A DNA stretch of 64,000 bases, from positions 1-64,000 of the forward strand of contig NZ_BSEJ01000006.1 in the NCBI RefSeq assembly GCF_027921765.1, given 5' to 3'. The position numbers were made by a program, and so were the translations under genes. Each line of letters begins with the position of its first letter. Positions within the stretch are counted from its first letter, which is position 1. This document shows positions 40,962 through 49,691 of this stretch, piece by piece. Origin of the DNA: Microbacterium barkeri (GTDB lineage: Bacteria > Actinomycetota > Actinomycetes > Actinomycetales > Microbacteriaceae). The notes below the pieces were generated by a model. The model ran no database searches and was not told the origin of the DNA. It saw only the letters and a program-made list of their open reading frames with translations.

Positions 40962-41501
40962 TCAGGCGATCGCGTGATCGTGGACGGCGGAGCTGAAGCT
41001 CGACCCGTTGAGGTCGACGTAGAGGTGCCGGTCGGAGACCGAGACGGTCATCGTGTTGCGCCGCTCGAGCACGCGCACGAGATCGTCGATGAAGCCCGGG
41101 TCGAAGCTGTGCACGACGATGTCGTCGGCCCGGTGGATCGTCTTGCCCGCGAGCGCCGCGACGACCTTCGCGGGATCGCGGTGGGTGTACACCGCGGTGC
41201 GCTCGGCGAGCTTGCTCGCGAAGTGGAGCCGCTCGGCGTCGGGCGCGCCGACCTCGATCCACGCGGTGATCGCGCCGGTGAGATCGCGCACGAGCACGGC
41301 CGGCTCATCCGTCGACGAGACCCCCTCGCCGAACGCGATCCCCTCCGCGTGCTCGAGGCAGTACGCCAGCACCCGCGTCGCCATGTAGGCGTCCGTCTCG
41401 GACGGATGGCGCGCGACGCGGAGGACGAGCTCGTCGTAGACGCCGCGGTCGACGTCCGCCAGCTGGACCGTGAACGTGTGGATCGTCGCGCCGATGGCCA
41501 T
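40962..41501 (-). CDS. yaeQ: YaeQ family protein
   Basis: 179 residues. ARHPSETDAYMATRVLAYCL and the PD-(D/E)XK-like core are characteristic of YaeQ, a small family with a nuclease-like fold but no settled function. It stands alone between the exporter operon and azlCD. Confidence 0.85.
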   Translation of the reverse strand: MAIGATIHTFTVQLADVDRGVYDELVLRVARHPSETDAYMATRVLAYCLEHAEGIAFGEGVSSTDEPAVLVRDLTGAITAWIEVGAPDAERLHFASKLAERTAVYTHRDPAKVVAALAGKTIHRADDIVVHSFDPGFIDDLVRVLERRNTMTVSVSDRHLYVDLNGSSFSSAVHDHAIA

Positions 41502-41534
41502 GGAGACCGAGCCTATCGGCCGCCGACCCCGCGG

Positions 41535-41864
41535 TCAGGCCCAGGCCGCGAGCGTCGAGGCGAGCACGGTGCACACGACCGTGCCGGCGAAGAGGCTCAG
41601 CACGGCGTTGCCGCGCCACAGGTGCAGGGCGACCGTGACCGCCAGCGCGACGAGGGGCGGCAGCGCCGACGCCATCTCCGGGCGGACGTCGTGCAGCGTG
41701 TAGACCGCCAGGATGATCATCACGCCGAGGGGCATCCGCTCGCCCACGTAGGCGAGCAGCTCGCTGTCGCGCAGCGGACGCAGGAGTGCGAAGGGCACCG
41801 CGCGCAGCGCCCACGTGATGAGCCCCGAGATCGCGATCGCCGCGGCGATGTACCGCTCATCCAC
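41535..41864 (-). CDS. azlD: AzlD-type branched-chain amino acid exporter subunit
   Basis: 109 residues with three to four helices (AAAIAISGLITWALRAVPFALL, GVMIILAVYTL). A GTG start is chosen: it overlaps the azlC stop by eight bases, and the frame upstream is non-coding-like. AzlCD pairs export branched-chain amino acids or analogues. Confidence 0.85.
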   Translation of the reverse strand: MDERYIAAAIAISGLITWALRAVPFALLRPLRDSELLAYVGERMPLGVMIILAVYTLHDVRPEMASALPPLVALAVTVALHLWRGNAVLSLFAGTVVCTVLASTLAAWA

Positions 41865-42567
41865 GGCGCGGCCCCTTCCGCTCGATGAGGAACCGGCCGA
41901 CGAGCGCCGCGAGGAACAGGCCCATGGCCGTGAGCAGCATGTCGTGCGGCGCCACGACCGCGGCGATGAGCGCGCAGAGCAGGGCGACCACGGCGACCGG
42001 GATGGACCGCCGGATGCGGTACGCATCGATGCTCAGGACCACGAACAGCGCCGTCACGGCGAAGTCGAGCCCCACGACCTGCGGCGGGATGAGCACGCCG
42101 AGCGCCGAGCCCGCCGCGACGCTCGCCACCCAGGAGCCGTGGAAGAGTCCCTGGATCGCGAGGATGCGCGCACCGCTCCAGCCCGCGGACTCCGGCGTCG
42201 CGGTGAGGGCATAGGCCTCGTCGGTGAGCGCGAACGTGCTGTAGACCCGCGCGCCGCGTCCGCGCACGCGGTGCAGCGGGAAGGAGAGCGCATAGAACAC
42301 GTGACGGAAGTTCACGAGCAGGGCGCTCACCGCGATCTGCGCGAGCGGCGCGGCGGCCGCGATCATCCCCACGAGGAGGAACTCGAGCGAGCCGGCGAAC
42401 ACGAACGCCGCGATCACGGGCCCCCACCACCAGTCGAGCCCCGACTGGACGACGAGGACGCCGAGCGCGAGCCCGAGCGGGATCACCGCGAGGCAGGCCG
42501 GGGCGACCGTGCGCGCGCCGGCCCGGATGTCGCCGGTCGCGCGCGGGGAGCGGACGGATGTGGTCAC
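41857..42567 (-). CDS. azlC: AzlC-type branched-chain amino acid exporter
   Basis: 236 residues with several helices and AzlC signatures (VIPLGLALGVLV, VFAGSLEFLLVGM, NFRHVFYALSF). It is divergent from an Lrp/AsnC regulator, the usual arrangement for control by an amino acid. Confidence 0.9.
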   Translation of the reverse strand: MTTSVRSPRATGDIRAGARTVAPACLAVIPLGLALGVLVVQSGLDWWWGPVIAAFVFAGSLEFLLVGMIAAAAPLAQIAVSALLVNFRHVFYALSFPLHRVRGRGARVYSTFALTDEAYALTATPESAGWSGARILAIQGLFHGSWVASVAAGSALGVLIPPQVVGLDFAVTALFVVLSIDAYRIRRSIPVAVVALLCALIAAVVAPHDMLLTAMGLFLAALVGRFLIERKGPRRG

Positions 42568-42629
42568 ACCGCAATCGTAAGGAATTCAGCGCGCACAGTG
42601 CTTGCGAGATCACGCGGCATAATCGAGTC

Positions 42630-43082
42630 GTGCGCAATAAACACGAGCTGGATGACATCGACCACGCAATCATCCGCGAGCTCACTGCGGACGCGCGTCT
42701 GACGAACCTCGAGCTCGCCCGCCGCGTCGGCCTCACGCCGGCCCCGTGCCTGCGCCGCGTGCAGCGCCTCGAGACGACCGGAGTCATCCGCGGGTACCGT
42801 GCCGTGCTCGACCCGAAGGCCGCGGGGCGCGGCTTCGAGGTGATCGCGTCGATCGACATCGCCGTCAACGACGGCCAGACGATCGAGGACTTCGAGGCCG
42901 CCGCGAGCGCCGTGCCCGAGGTGTTCGAGCTGCGCCGCATGTTCGGGCAGCCCGACTACTACCTGCGCATCCTCGTCGCGGATCAGGACCAGTACGCGCT
43001 CGAGACCCTGCCGAAGCTCTCGCGCCTGCCCGCCGTCAACCGCATCACGTCGCATCAGACGATGTGGCTCGTCAAGGAGTAG
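42630..43082 (+). CDS. Lrp/AsnC-family regulator
   Basis: 150 residues from a GTG. HTH LDDIDHAIIRELTADARLTNLELARRVGL-like at the N-terminus, then the RAM ligand domain. A -10 CATAAT (42618-42623) six bases before the GTG indicates a leaderless mRNA. It probably controls the divergent azlCD genes. Confidence 0.9.
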   Translation: MRNKHELDDIDHAIIRELTADARLTNLELARRVGLTPAPCLRRVQRLETTGVIRGYRAVLDPKAAGRGFEVIASIDIAVNDGQTIEDFEAAASAVPEVFELRRMFGQPDYYLRILVADQDQYALETLPKLSRLPAVNRITSHQTMWLVKE

Positions 43083-43088
43083 GCGGGG

Positions 43089-44627
43089 TCAGCGCGCGGT
43101 GACGCGCACCGCGTGCCAGCCGGTCGCGCCGTCGGGAACGACCGGCGCGGCCTCCCCCGTCTGCACCTCGCCGTCCGCGCTCACGGCGCGGCAGCGGATG
43201 GTGTGCTCCCCGGGAGCGAGATCGGCCGCGGCCGACCACTGCACCCACGTGTCGTCGGAGATCGCCGTCGCGAGCTCGGCGTCTAGCCATGCCCCGTCGT
43301 CGATGCTCACCTCGACGCGTGCCACCCCCACATGCTGCTGCCACGCGACGCCCGCGATGACGACCCGGCCCGCCGCGACAGCGCCGCTGCGCGGCACGTC
43401 GATGCGCGACTGCAGCTTGATCGGGCCACGCTCGGACCATCCGCGATCCGTCCAGTACGCCCGCGCGCGATCGAAGCGCGTGACCTCCAGCTCGACCACC
43501 CACTTCGTCGCGGACACGTAGCCGTAGAGGCCGGGCACGACGAGCCGCGCGGGGAAGCCGTGCGCGAGCGGGAGGGGCTCGCCGTTCATCCCGACCGCGA
43601 GGATCGCGTTCCGCGCGTCGGTGAGCGCCTCGAGCGGCGTTCCCGCCGTGAAGCCGTCGACCGAGCGCGACAGCACCATGTCGGCATCGGGCTGCGGCGC
43701 CGCCCGCGCGAGGAGCTCGCGCACGGGATACCCCAGCCAGACGGCATTGCCGATGAGGTCGCCGCCGACGGGGTTCGACACGCACGCGAGCGTCGTGACC
43801 GACTCCTCGAGCGGCAGGGCCATGAGGTCGTCCCAGGTGAGCTCGTACGGATGGTCGACGAGGCCGTGGATGCGGAGCCTCCAGTCGGCGGGGGCGAGCT
43901 CGGGCACGACGAGGGCGGTGTCGATGCGGTAGAACGCGTCGTTCGGGGTGATCACGGGAGCGATCCCCTCGATGTCGAGGGACGCCGACGCGGGCACCGT
44001 CGCGCGCGTCGACGCGCGCGGCAGCACGAGGGCGTCGCGGATGGCCGCGACCGCGCTGCTCGCGACGCGGCTCGTCGTCGACGCGACCGCGGCCACCGCA
44101 CCCACGACCGCCGCGGACACGGTGAGCAGGAGGAATCGCCGCCGCGAGAGCCCGTCGCCGCGCGGGCCCCCGCGGCGCGCCGGCACCAGGACGGCGAGGG
44201 CCGCCGCGGACAGGATCCCCGCGACGGCGGACGGGACCGCGGAGAGCGCGTCGGCGTCGGCCCGCGTGAGGGCGGCCGCGACCCCGACCAGTCCGACCGC
44301 GAGGAGGGCGACGGCGCCCCAGGGCGGCCGCGCGCGCTGCAGCAGCCCGTCGGCGCCGCCGATCGCGGCGAGCACGAGCGCGATGCCGACGAGCAGGGCG
44401 ATCTTGTCGGCGGTGCCGAACAGCGCGATCGCGAGATCCTTGGCCCACGGCGGCGCGAGATCGATGAGCGCCGCGCCGACGACCGCGGTCGGCCGCGCCG
44501 CCGGAGCCCACCATGCGGCGATGAGCTCGCCCAGGCCGGCGCCGAGGATCACGGCGGCCGCGCCAGCTCCCGCCGCGCGTCGCCTCTGCCCGGCGTCCGC
44601 GGCGATGTCGCCCGCCCGTGTCGTCAT
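43089..44627 (-). CDS. Membrane-anchored sulfite-oxidase-like molybdoenzyme
   Basis: 512 residues. The N-terminal 140 or so residues hold about four membrane helices; GLSRRRFLLLT then resembles a twin-arginine segment before another hydrophobic stretch. The catalytic part follows (INDAFYRID-like NDAFYRI, HPYELTWDDL) with the molybdenum-ligand Cys in TTLACVSNPVGGDLIG, and a C-terminal Ig-like dimer domain (WQQHVGVARVEVSIDDGAW). Substrate is unknown; protein methionine-sulfoxide, sulfite or organic S/N-oxides are options. Confidence 0.87.
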   Translation of the reverse strand: MTTRAGDIAADAGQRRRAAGAGAAAVILGAGLGELIAAWWAPAARPTAVVGAALIDLAPPWAKDLAIALFGTADKIALLVGIALVLAAIGGADGLLQRARPPWGAVALLAVGLVGVAAALTRADADALSAVPSAVAGILSAAALAVLVPARRGGPRGDGLSRRRFLLLTVSAAVVGAVAAVASTTSRVASSAVAAIRDALVLPRASTRATVPASASLDIEGIAPVITPNDAFYRIDTALVVPELAPADWRLRIHGLVDHPYELTWDDLMALPLEESVTTLACVSNPVGGDLIGNAVWLGYPVRELLARAAPQPDADMVLSRSVDGFTAGTPLEALTDARNAILAVGMNGEPLPLAHGFPARLVVPGLYGYVSATKWVVELEVTRFDRARAYWTDRGWSERGPIKLQSRIDVPRSGAVAAGRVVIAGVAWQQHVGVARVEVSIDDGAWLDAELATAISDDTWVQWSAAADLAPGEHTIRCRAVSADGEVQTGEAAPVVPDGATGWHAVRVTAR

Positions 44628-44702
44628 CGCTCTCCCGCGATCGGAGCCGAGAAGCGGCTCGCTCCCATCATCGCGCGGATGCGGGCGCGGCGGGAGGGCG
44701 TC

Positions 44703-45716
44703 TCACGCCGGCGGGGCGGTCGACTCCCGGATGATGAGCTCGGTCCCGAGCTCGACCTTCTGCGACGCGAGGGGCTCGCCATCCGAGAGCGCGATGAGCA
44801 TCTGCGTCGCGAGCGCGGCCATCTCGGCGAGCGGCTGGCGCACGGTCGTGAGCGACGGCGCGAGCCACGACGCGAGCGGCAGGTCGTCGTAGCCGACGAC
44901 CGAGACGTCCTCGGGCACCCGCAGGCCGAGCTCGTGCGCCGCGCGGATGAACCCGAGTGCCTGCACGTCGGACCCCGCGAACACCGCGGTCGGCCGATCC
45001 GATCGGCGCAGGAGCTCGAGCCCGTGCTCGTAGCCGCCCTCGACCTCGAAGGTGCCCCAGCGGACGAGCGACGGGTCGACGTCGAGCCCGATCTCGGTGT
45101 GCGCGCTGCGGAAGCCGTCGACACGGGCGCGCGAGCACAGCACGTTCTCCGGCCCCGAGATGATGGCGACGCGGCGATGCCCGAGCTCGATGAGGTGCCG
45201 CGTCGCCGCGAGGCCGCCGCTCCAGTTGTTCGACCCCACGGTGGGCACGCCAGCGGGAGTCTCGCCGTCGGTGTCGAGCACGACGAAGGGGATCGACCGG
45301 GCCATGAGCTGCCGCTGCTGCGTGTCGTCGAGGCGCGAGAGCACGAGGAGCACGCCGCGCGTGCCGCGGGCCGTGATGCTGTCGATCCACTCCTGCGGCG
45401 GGCGGTGGGAGCCGCCGAGCTCGCTGAGCACGACGCCGACGCGACGCGGCGCCGCCGCCTTCTCGACGCCGACGATGATCTCCTGCGCCCACGAGCTGCC
45501 GAACTCGTGGAACACGAGGTCGAGGAGCCCCGCGGTCTTCGTGGGGGACGCCGGCCCGACGGGCTTGCGGTAGTCGTGCCGCGCGAGGGCCTCCTCGACG
45601 CGGCGACGCGTCGCGGGGGCGACGTCGCTGCGCCCGTTGAGCACGCGCGAGACCGTGGGCACCGAGACGCCGACCTCTCTGGCGATCGTCGCGATCGTCG
45701 CGCCGCCTCGTGGCAT
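44703..45716 (-). CDS. LacI-family regulator of the xylan operon
   Basis: 337 residues from the ATG at 45716 (GGGGAGGG site); a GTG two codons upstream is possible. HTH ATIATIAREVGVSVPTVSRV, effector domain from about residue 63. It lies after the GH10 gene on the same strand, separated by a terminator and a CCGAGACTTCCGGAA operator-like site. Similar sites precede the binding-protein gene, so it likely senses a xylo-oligosaccharide. Confidence 0.9.
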   Translation of the reverse strand: MPRGGATIATIAREVGVSVPTVSRVLNGRSDVAPATRRRVEEALARHDYRKPVGPASPTKTAGLLDLVFHEFGSSWAQEIIVGVEKAAAPRRVGVVLSELGGSHRPPQEWIDSITARGTRGVLLVLSRLDDTQQRQLMARSIPFVVLDTDGETPAGVPTVGSNNWSGGLAATRHLIELGHRRVAIISGPENVLCSRARVDGFRSAHTEIGLDVDPSLVRWGTFEVEGGYEHGLELLRRSDRPTAVFAGSDVQALGFIRAAHELGLRVPEDVSVVGYDDLPLASWLAPSLTTVRQPLAEMAALATQMLIALSDGEPLASQKVELGTELIIRESTAPPA

Positions 45717-45730
45717 CCGCACCCTCCCCG

Positions 45731-45745
45731 CCGAGACTTCCGGAA
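45731..45745 (-). promoter_or_regulatory. Operator-like site before the xylan LacI gene
   Basis: CCGAGACTTCCGGAA matches 13 of 15 bases of CCGAAACTTTCGGAA in the binding-protein promoter. Autoregulation is likely. Confidence 0.6.
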
Positions 45746-45755
45746 CATCCTATGC

Positions 45756-45793
45756 CCGAGGGTGCCGGGGCTCGCAGGCCTCGGCACCCTCGG
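45756..45793 (-). terminator. Terminator after the GH10 gene
   Basis: Perfect 12-bp stem (arm CCGAGGGTGCCG) with a 14-base loop, starting two bases from the GH10 stop. It separates the xylan operon from the LacI gene. Confidence 0.75.
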
Positions 45794-45794
45794 A

Positions 45795-47012
45795 TCAGCG
45801 CAGCTCGACCTCGGCGTCCGAGACGCCCGCGGCCGCCGAGAGCACGCCGCGCCGCCCGGCGGCGGTCACCTCGAACTCGCCCGCGAACGCCCGCAGCGGA
45901 AGCCGCCCGTCGGCGTCGGTCCGCACGGTCGTCGGCTCGAGCCACCACTCGCCGCGGACCAGATCGCGCAGCGCGTCGTACGCGGGCTTCGGCGAGCCGT
46001 CGCGGCGGATGAGGCCGCTCGGCGCGTTCAGCCACGCCGTGGCGTCGTCGAAGCCCCAGTAGGTGATGGCGGCGACCGACGGATGCTCGACGAGCGTGCG
46101 GTAGTGCCGCACGATCTCGTCGGCCTGCCGCTCCTCCCCTTCCGGGGTCGACGGCCAGTCCTCGACGACGTAGTCGTTGAGGTCGTCGATGTGCTTCGGC
46201 ATGAGGTCGCCCGAGACGAGGGACGTCTCGGTCCAGTGCAGGGGCAGCCCGAAGCGCGCGAAGCGCTCGCAGATGGCGTGCACCTGCTCCTCGCCGCGGA
46301 AGCCCTGGTGCATGTGCGACTGCAGGCCGATCGCGTCGATGCGCACGCCCGCGTCGAGCACCTCCTGGATGAGCCGCTCGTAGTCGGGCCCGAGATCGAA
46401 GTCGTTGAGGACGAGCACCGCGTCGGGGTTGACCGCGCGCGCCTCGTCGACGGCCATCCGGATGAACTCCACGCGTCCGTGCTTCTCACACAGGCGCGTG
46501 ATGGCGTTGCGGATGCCGTCGGGCTCGTTCTCGAAGCGGGGCATGATCACGGCCTCGTTGACGACGTCCCACGTGTCGACGAGCCCCGCGAACGCGCTCA
46601 CCTCGCGGCGGATGCGGCCGCGCAGGGCCGCCTCGGCCTCATCCAGCGGGAGGGCGTCGACCCAGGGCGCCTTGACCGTGTGCCAGACGAGCGGATGGCC
46701 CTTGAGTCGCACCCCGTGCCCGCTCAGCGCGCGCGCCTGCCGCGTCAGCTCGGCCTCCTTCGTCTGCCCGGGCTCCGGCTCGTAGCGCCCCCAGTAGAAC
46801 TGCAGGGTCGCCGTGTCGAACAGGTCGAGCCAGCGCGCGAGCGGCCCCTCCCCCGGCACACCGGGAGCCGTGCATCCGAACCCGATCTCGTGGCGCAGCT
46901 GCGCCACGGTCACGTCGTGCTCGCGAAGGGGCTCCCCGTCGGCGCCGCGCACGAGCACGATCGCGTCCACCTCGCGGTGGTGGTATCGGGAGGAGGTGAG
47001 GACATCGGTCAT
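45795..47012 (-). CDS. GH10 endo-beta-1,4-xylanase, cytoplasmic
   Basis: 405 residues. Acid/base Glu153 in WDVVNEAV and nucleophile Glu262 in HWTETSLV, with the GH10 substrate motifs KGHPLVWH and QSHMHQG. No signal peptide, so it acts on imported xylo-oligosaccharides, like other intracellular GH10 enzymes. A C-terminal beta-rich stretch of about 70 residues follows the barrel. It starts in an ATGA overlap with the DUF624 gene. Confidence 0.93.
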   Translation of the reverse strand: MTDVLTSSRYHHREVDAIVLVRGADGEPLREHDVTVAQLRHEIGFGCTAPGVPGEGPLARWLDLFDTATLQFYWGRYEPEPGQTKEAELTRQARALSGHGVRLKGHPLVWHTVKAPWVDALPLDEAEAALRGRIRREVSAFAGLVDTWDVVNEAVIMPRFENEPDGIRNAITRLCEKHGRVEFIRMAVDEARAVNPDAVLVLNDFDLGPDYERLIQEVLDAGVRIDAIGLQSHMHQGFRGEEQVHAICERFARFGLPLHWTETSLVSGDLMPKHIDDLNDYVVEDWPSTPEGEERQADEIVRHYRTLVEHPSVAAITYWGFDDATAWLNAPSGLIRRDGSPKPAYDALRDLVRGEWWLEPTTVRTDADGRLPLRAFAGEFEVTAAGRRGVLSAAAGVSDAEVELR

Positions 47013-47692
47013 CGGGTGAATCTCGCTTTCACATCGGCTTCGACAGGACGGGAGACGCTGCGCAGGAGGAGCGCGAAGGCCCACGCGCACAGCAGGAGGA
47101 CGGCTTCGGACGCGAGGGCCACGACCGCGGCCGCGACGATCGCGAGCGACGCGAACCCGAGGGTGGCGCGCCACTGGGAGAAGAGCTCGGCCGCCGCGAT
47201 CCGGAGGGCGTCGCGCGTGCGGAACGAGAAGTACGCGGTCACGACGAGCAGGTGCCCCGACCAGAGCACGAGCACCGCGAGCAGCACGATCGCGACCGGA
47301 CGCAGCACGGCGCCGCCGGGCGCGGCATCCGCTCCGGTCGCGTTCACGACGAGGATCGCGGCCGCCGCGAGGACGGGCGCCCACCAGAGCGCGACGTCCT
47401 TCGCGTTCCGCGCGAGCCCGCGCCACAGGGCGCGCGCGGGGCGGAGGTCGGGCGCCTCCGCCCACGCGCGCTGCGCGTAGAGCGCCGCCGAGAGAGCCGG
47501 CGCGACCGGGAGGAGCGCCACGACGTAGAGCGCGGGCGAGACCCCGTCGGCGAGGCCGAGCGCCATCCACGCGAGCAGGGTCGGCGCACCCATCAGCGCG
47601 AGGAACGCCGCGAGGACGATCCAGCGGTACACGACGGCCGTGGCCCGGGAGAGGACCCCGGTGCCCACCTCGTCGACGAGCTCGGCGGCCAT
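47009..47692 (-). CDS. DUF624 membrane protein
   Basis: 227 residues with five or six predicted helices. DUF624 (YesV-like) proteins commonly lie next to LplABC-type sugar transporters; their role is not settled, perhaps as transporter accessory. It lies between permease and GH10 genes with no gap. Confidence 0.8.
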   Translation of the reverse strand: MAAELVDEVGTGVLSRATAVVYRWIVLAAFLALMGAPTLLAWMALGLADGVSPALYVVALLPVAPALSAALYAQRAWAEAPDLRPARALWRGLARNAKDVALWWAPVLAAAAILVVNATGADAAPGGAVLRPVAIVLLAVLVLWSGHLLVVTAYFSFRTRDALRIAAAELFSQWRATLGFASLAIVAAAVVALASEAVLLLCAWAFALLLRSVSRPVEADVKARFTR

Positions 47693-47695
47693 CCG

Positions 47696-48607
47696 TCAGC
47701 CCTTCACCGAGCCGAGCATGACGCCCGAGACGAAGTAGCGCTGCACGAACGGGTACACGCAGAGGATCGGGATGACCGTGAGGATCATCGTGACCGACTG
47801 GATGTTCGCGTTGAGGTCGGCCGCGGTGCTGCCCACGGCCGCGCTCTCGCTCGCGGTCGTGGAGGCGCCCGCGATGAGGTTCCGCAGGAACAGCGTGACC
47901 GGGAAGAGCTCGTTCTTGTCGAGATACAGGAACGCGCTGAACCAGTCGTTCCAGAACGCGACCGAGTAGAACAGGATCATCGTCGCGATCACGGCCTTCG
48001 ACAGCGGCAGGACGATGCGCGTGAAGATCCCGAACCATCCGAGCCCGTCGATCTGCGCGGCCTCCTCGAGCTCGTGCGGGAGGTTCTCGAAGAACGACTT
48101 CATCACGAGCAGGTTGAACACCGAGATCGCGCCGGGCAGCACGATCGCCCACATCGTGTTCTTCATGCCGAGCGACGAGATGAGCACGTAGTTCGGCACG
48201 AGGCCGCCGTTGAAGAACATCGTGAACACGGCGATGCCGATGAGCAGACGGCGCCCGCGGAGGTGGTGCTTCGAGAGGACGTAGGCGTACGACGTCGTCA
48301 GCGCCATCGCGATCGCCGTGCCGACGACCGTGTAGAGCACGGTGTTGCCGTAGTTGCGCCAGAACATCCCGTTGCCGATCACGGCCGTGTATGTGTCGAC
48401 GTTGAAGTCGACGGGCCAGAAGCTCACCTGCCCGGCCTTGATCGCGCCCGACGAGCTGAACGACTGCGCGAGCACCGTGATGAACGGATAGAGCATCGCG
48501 AGGCACACGAGGATGAGCAGGCCCGTGTTCACGACCGTGAACACGCGGTACCCGACGGAGTCGCGATTGCCGACAGTGCGGGACGGCGCCCGCTGAGCAA
48601 GAGTCAC
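47696..48607 (-). CDS. ABC sugar transporter permease (LplC/YtcP type)
   Basis: 303 residues, six helices, EAA loop LEEAAQIDGLGWFGIFTRIVLP. The GTG start overlaps the stop of the other permease as GTGA, indicating translational coupling. Part of the xylo-oligosaccharide uptake operon with no own ATPase. Confidence 0.92.
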   Translation of the reverse strand: MTLAQRAPSRTVGNRDSVGYRVFTVVNTGLLILVCLAMLYPFITVLAQSFSSSGAIKAGQVSFWPVDFNVDTYTAVIGNGMFWRNYGNTVLYTVVGTAIAMALTTSYAYVLSKHHLRGRRLLIGIAVFTMFFNGGLVPNYVLISSLGMKNTMWAIVLPGAISVFNLLVMKSFFENLPHELEEAAQIDGLGWFGIFTRIVLPLSKAVIATMILFYSVAFWNDWFSAFLYLDKNELFPVTLFLRNLIAGASTTASESAAVGSTAADLNANIQSVTMILTVIPILCVYPFVQRYFVSGVMLGSVKG

Positions 48608-49629
48608 CACAGGCTCGTTCCCACCATTCGCCGGGACAGGTAGTTCGCGCCGAGGACCATCACGAGGCCGATGAGGGCCTGGAAGAGTCCGATCGCGGCG
48701 GCGTAGCTGAGGTTGTTCGACACGAGGCCGACGCGGTACAGGTACGTCGAGATGACGTCTCCCGTCGAGTACGTCAGCGGGTTGTAGAGGAGCAGCACCT
48801 TCTCGAACCCGACGTTGAGGAACGACCCGATGTTGAGGATGAGCAGCGTGATCATCGTCGGCCGGATGCCCGGGAGCGTCACGTGCCAGATCTGCTGCAG
48901 CCGGTTCGCGCCGTCGATGCGCGCGGCCTCGTAGAGCGACTCGTCGATCGTCGTGAGCGCCGCGAGGTAGAGGATGGTCCCCCATCCGACGGTCTGCCAC
49001 GCCTCGGACCCGACGTAGACGGCGCGGAACCACTCCGGCCGCTGCAGGAACGGGATGGCCTCGCCGCCCATCGCGGTGATGATCTGGTTGACCGTGCCCT
49101 GCAGCGACAGCAGCTGCATGACCATGCCGACGACGATCACGACCGACAGGAAGTGCGGCAGGTACGAGATCGACTGCACGACGCGCTTGAACGCGCGCTT
49201 GCGCACCTCGTTGAGCATGAGGGCGAGGATGATCGGCAGCGGGAAGCACACGAGGAGGGTGAGGCCGCCGAGGATGGCCGTGTTCGCGAACACCTGCCAG
49301 AAGGCCGGGTCCTTGATGAACATCTCGACGTAGCGGAAGCCCACCCACTCCTCGCCGAGGATGCTCCCGCCGGGGCGGAACCGGCGGAACGCGATGACGT
49401 TGCCGATCATGGGGCCGTAGCGGAAGATCGCGAAGAAGATCAGGGGCAGCAGGGCGAGGGCGTAGAGCTGCCAGTCCCGCCGCAGCGCGGTGCGCCACGG
49501 CGTCCGGCCGCGTCGCCCTGAGCGGCCGCGGGGCCCGCCCGCGGTCGTGATCACGCGGGTCGTCGTCGCGCCCGGCGGAGCGGAGGACGGGTCTGCGGCG
49601 AGCGCCGCACCCGTGGTCGTGGAGGTCAT
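48604..49629 (-). CDS. ABC sugar transporter permease (LplB type)
   Basis: 341 residues with a long basic N-terminal tail, six helices (first at WQLYALALLPLIFFAIF) and EAA loop LYEAARIDGANRLQQIWHVTLP. The ATG at 49629 follows a GAAGGG site. It is the second gene of the operon headed by the binding protein. Confidence 0.92.
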   Translation of the reverse strand: MTSTTTGAALAADPSSAPPGATTTRVITTAGGPRGRSGRRGRTPWRTALRRDWQLYALALLPLIFFAIFRYGPMIGNVIAFRRFRPGGSILGEEWVGFRYVEMFIKDPAFWQVFANTAILGGLTLLVCFPLPIILALMLNEVRKRAFKRVVQSISYLPHFLSVVIVVGMVMQLLSLQGTVNQIITAMGGEAIPFLQRPEWFRAVYVGSEAWQTVGWGTILYLAALTTIDESLYEAARIDGANRLQQIWHVTLPGIRPTMITLLILNIGSFLNVGFEKVLLLYNPLTYSTGDVISTYLYRVGLVSNNLSYAAAIGLFQALIGLVMVLGANYLSRRMVGTSLW

Positions 49630-49691
49630 GTCGTCATCCCTTCGACGGGTTCCGGGTCGCCGCCGCGCGCGCGGCGGCGACCCGGAGTGCG

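Noticed and set aside
43332..47480. Plus-strand ORF of 1382 codons opposite four real genes
   Set aside because: Spans several well-identified minus-strand genes and translates to repetitive Arg/Glu/Ala sequence.
45795..48506. 903-residue extension of the GH10 enzyme
   Set aside because: The extension is off-frame reading of permease and DUF624 genes; ATG at 47012 fits the family and the ATGA overlap.
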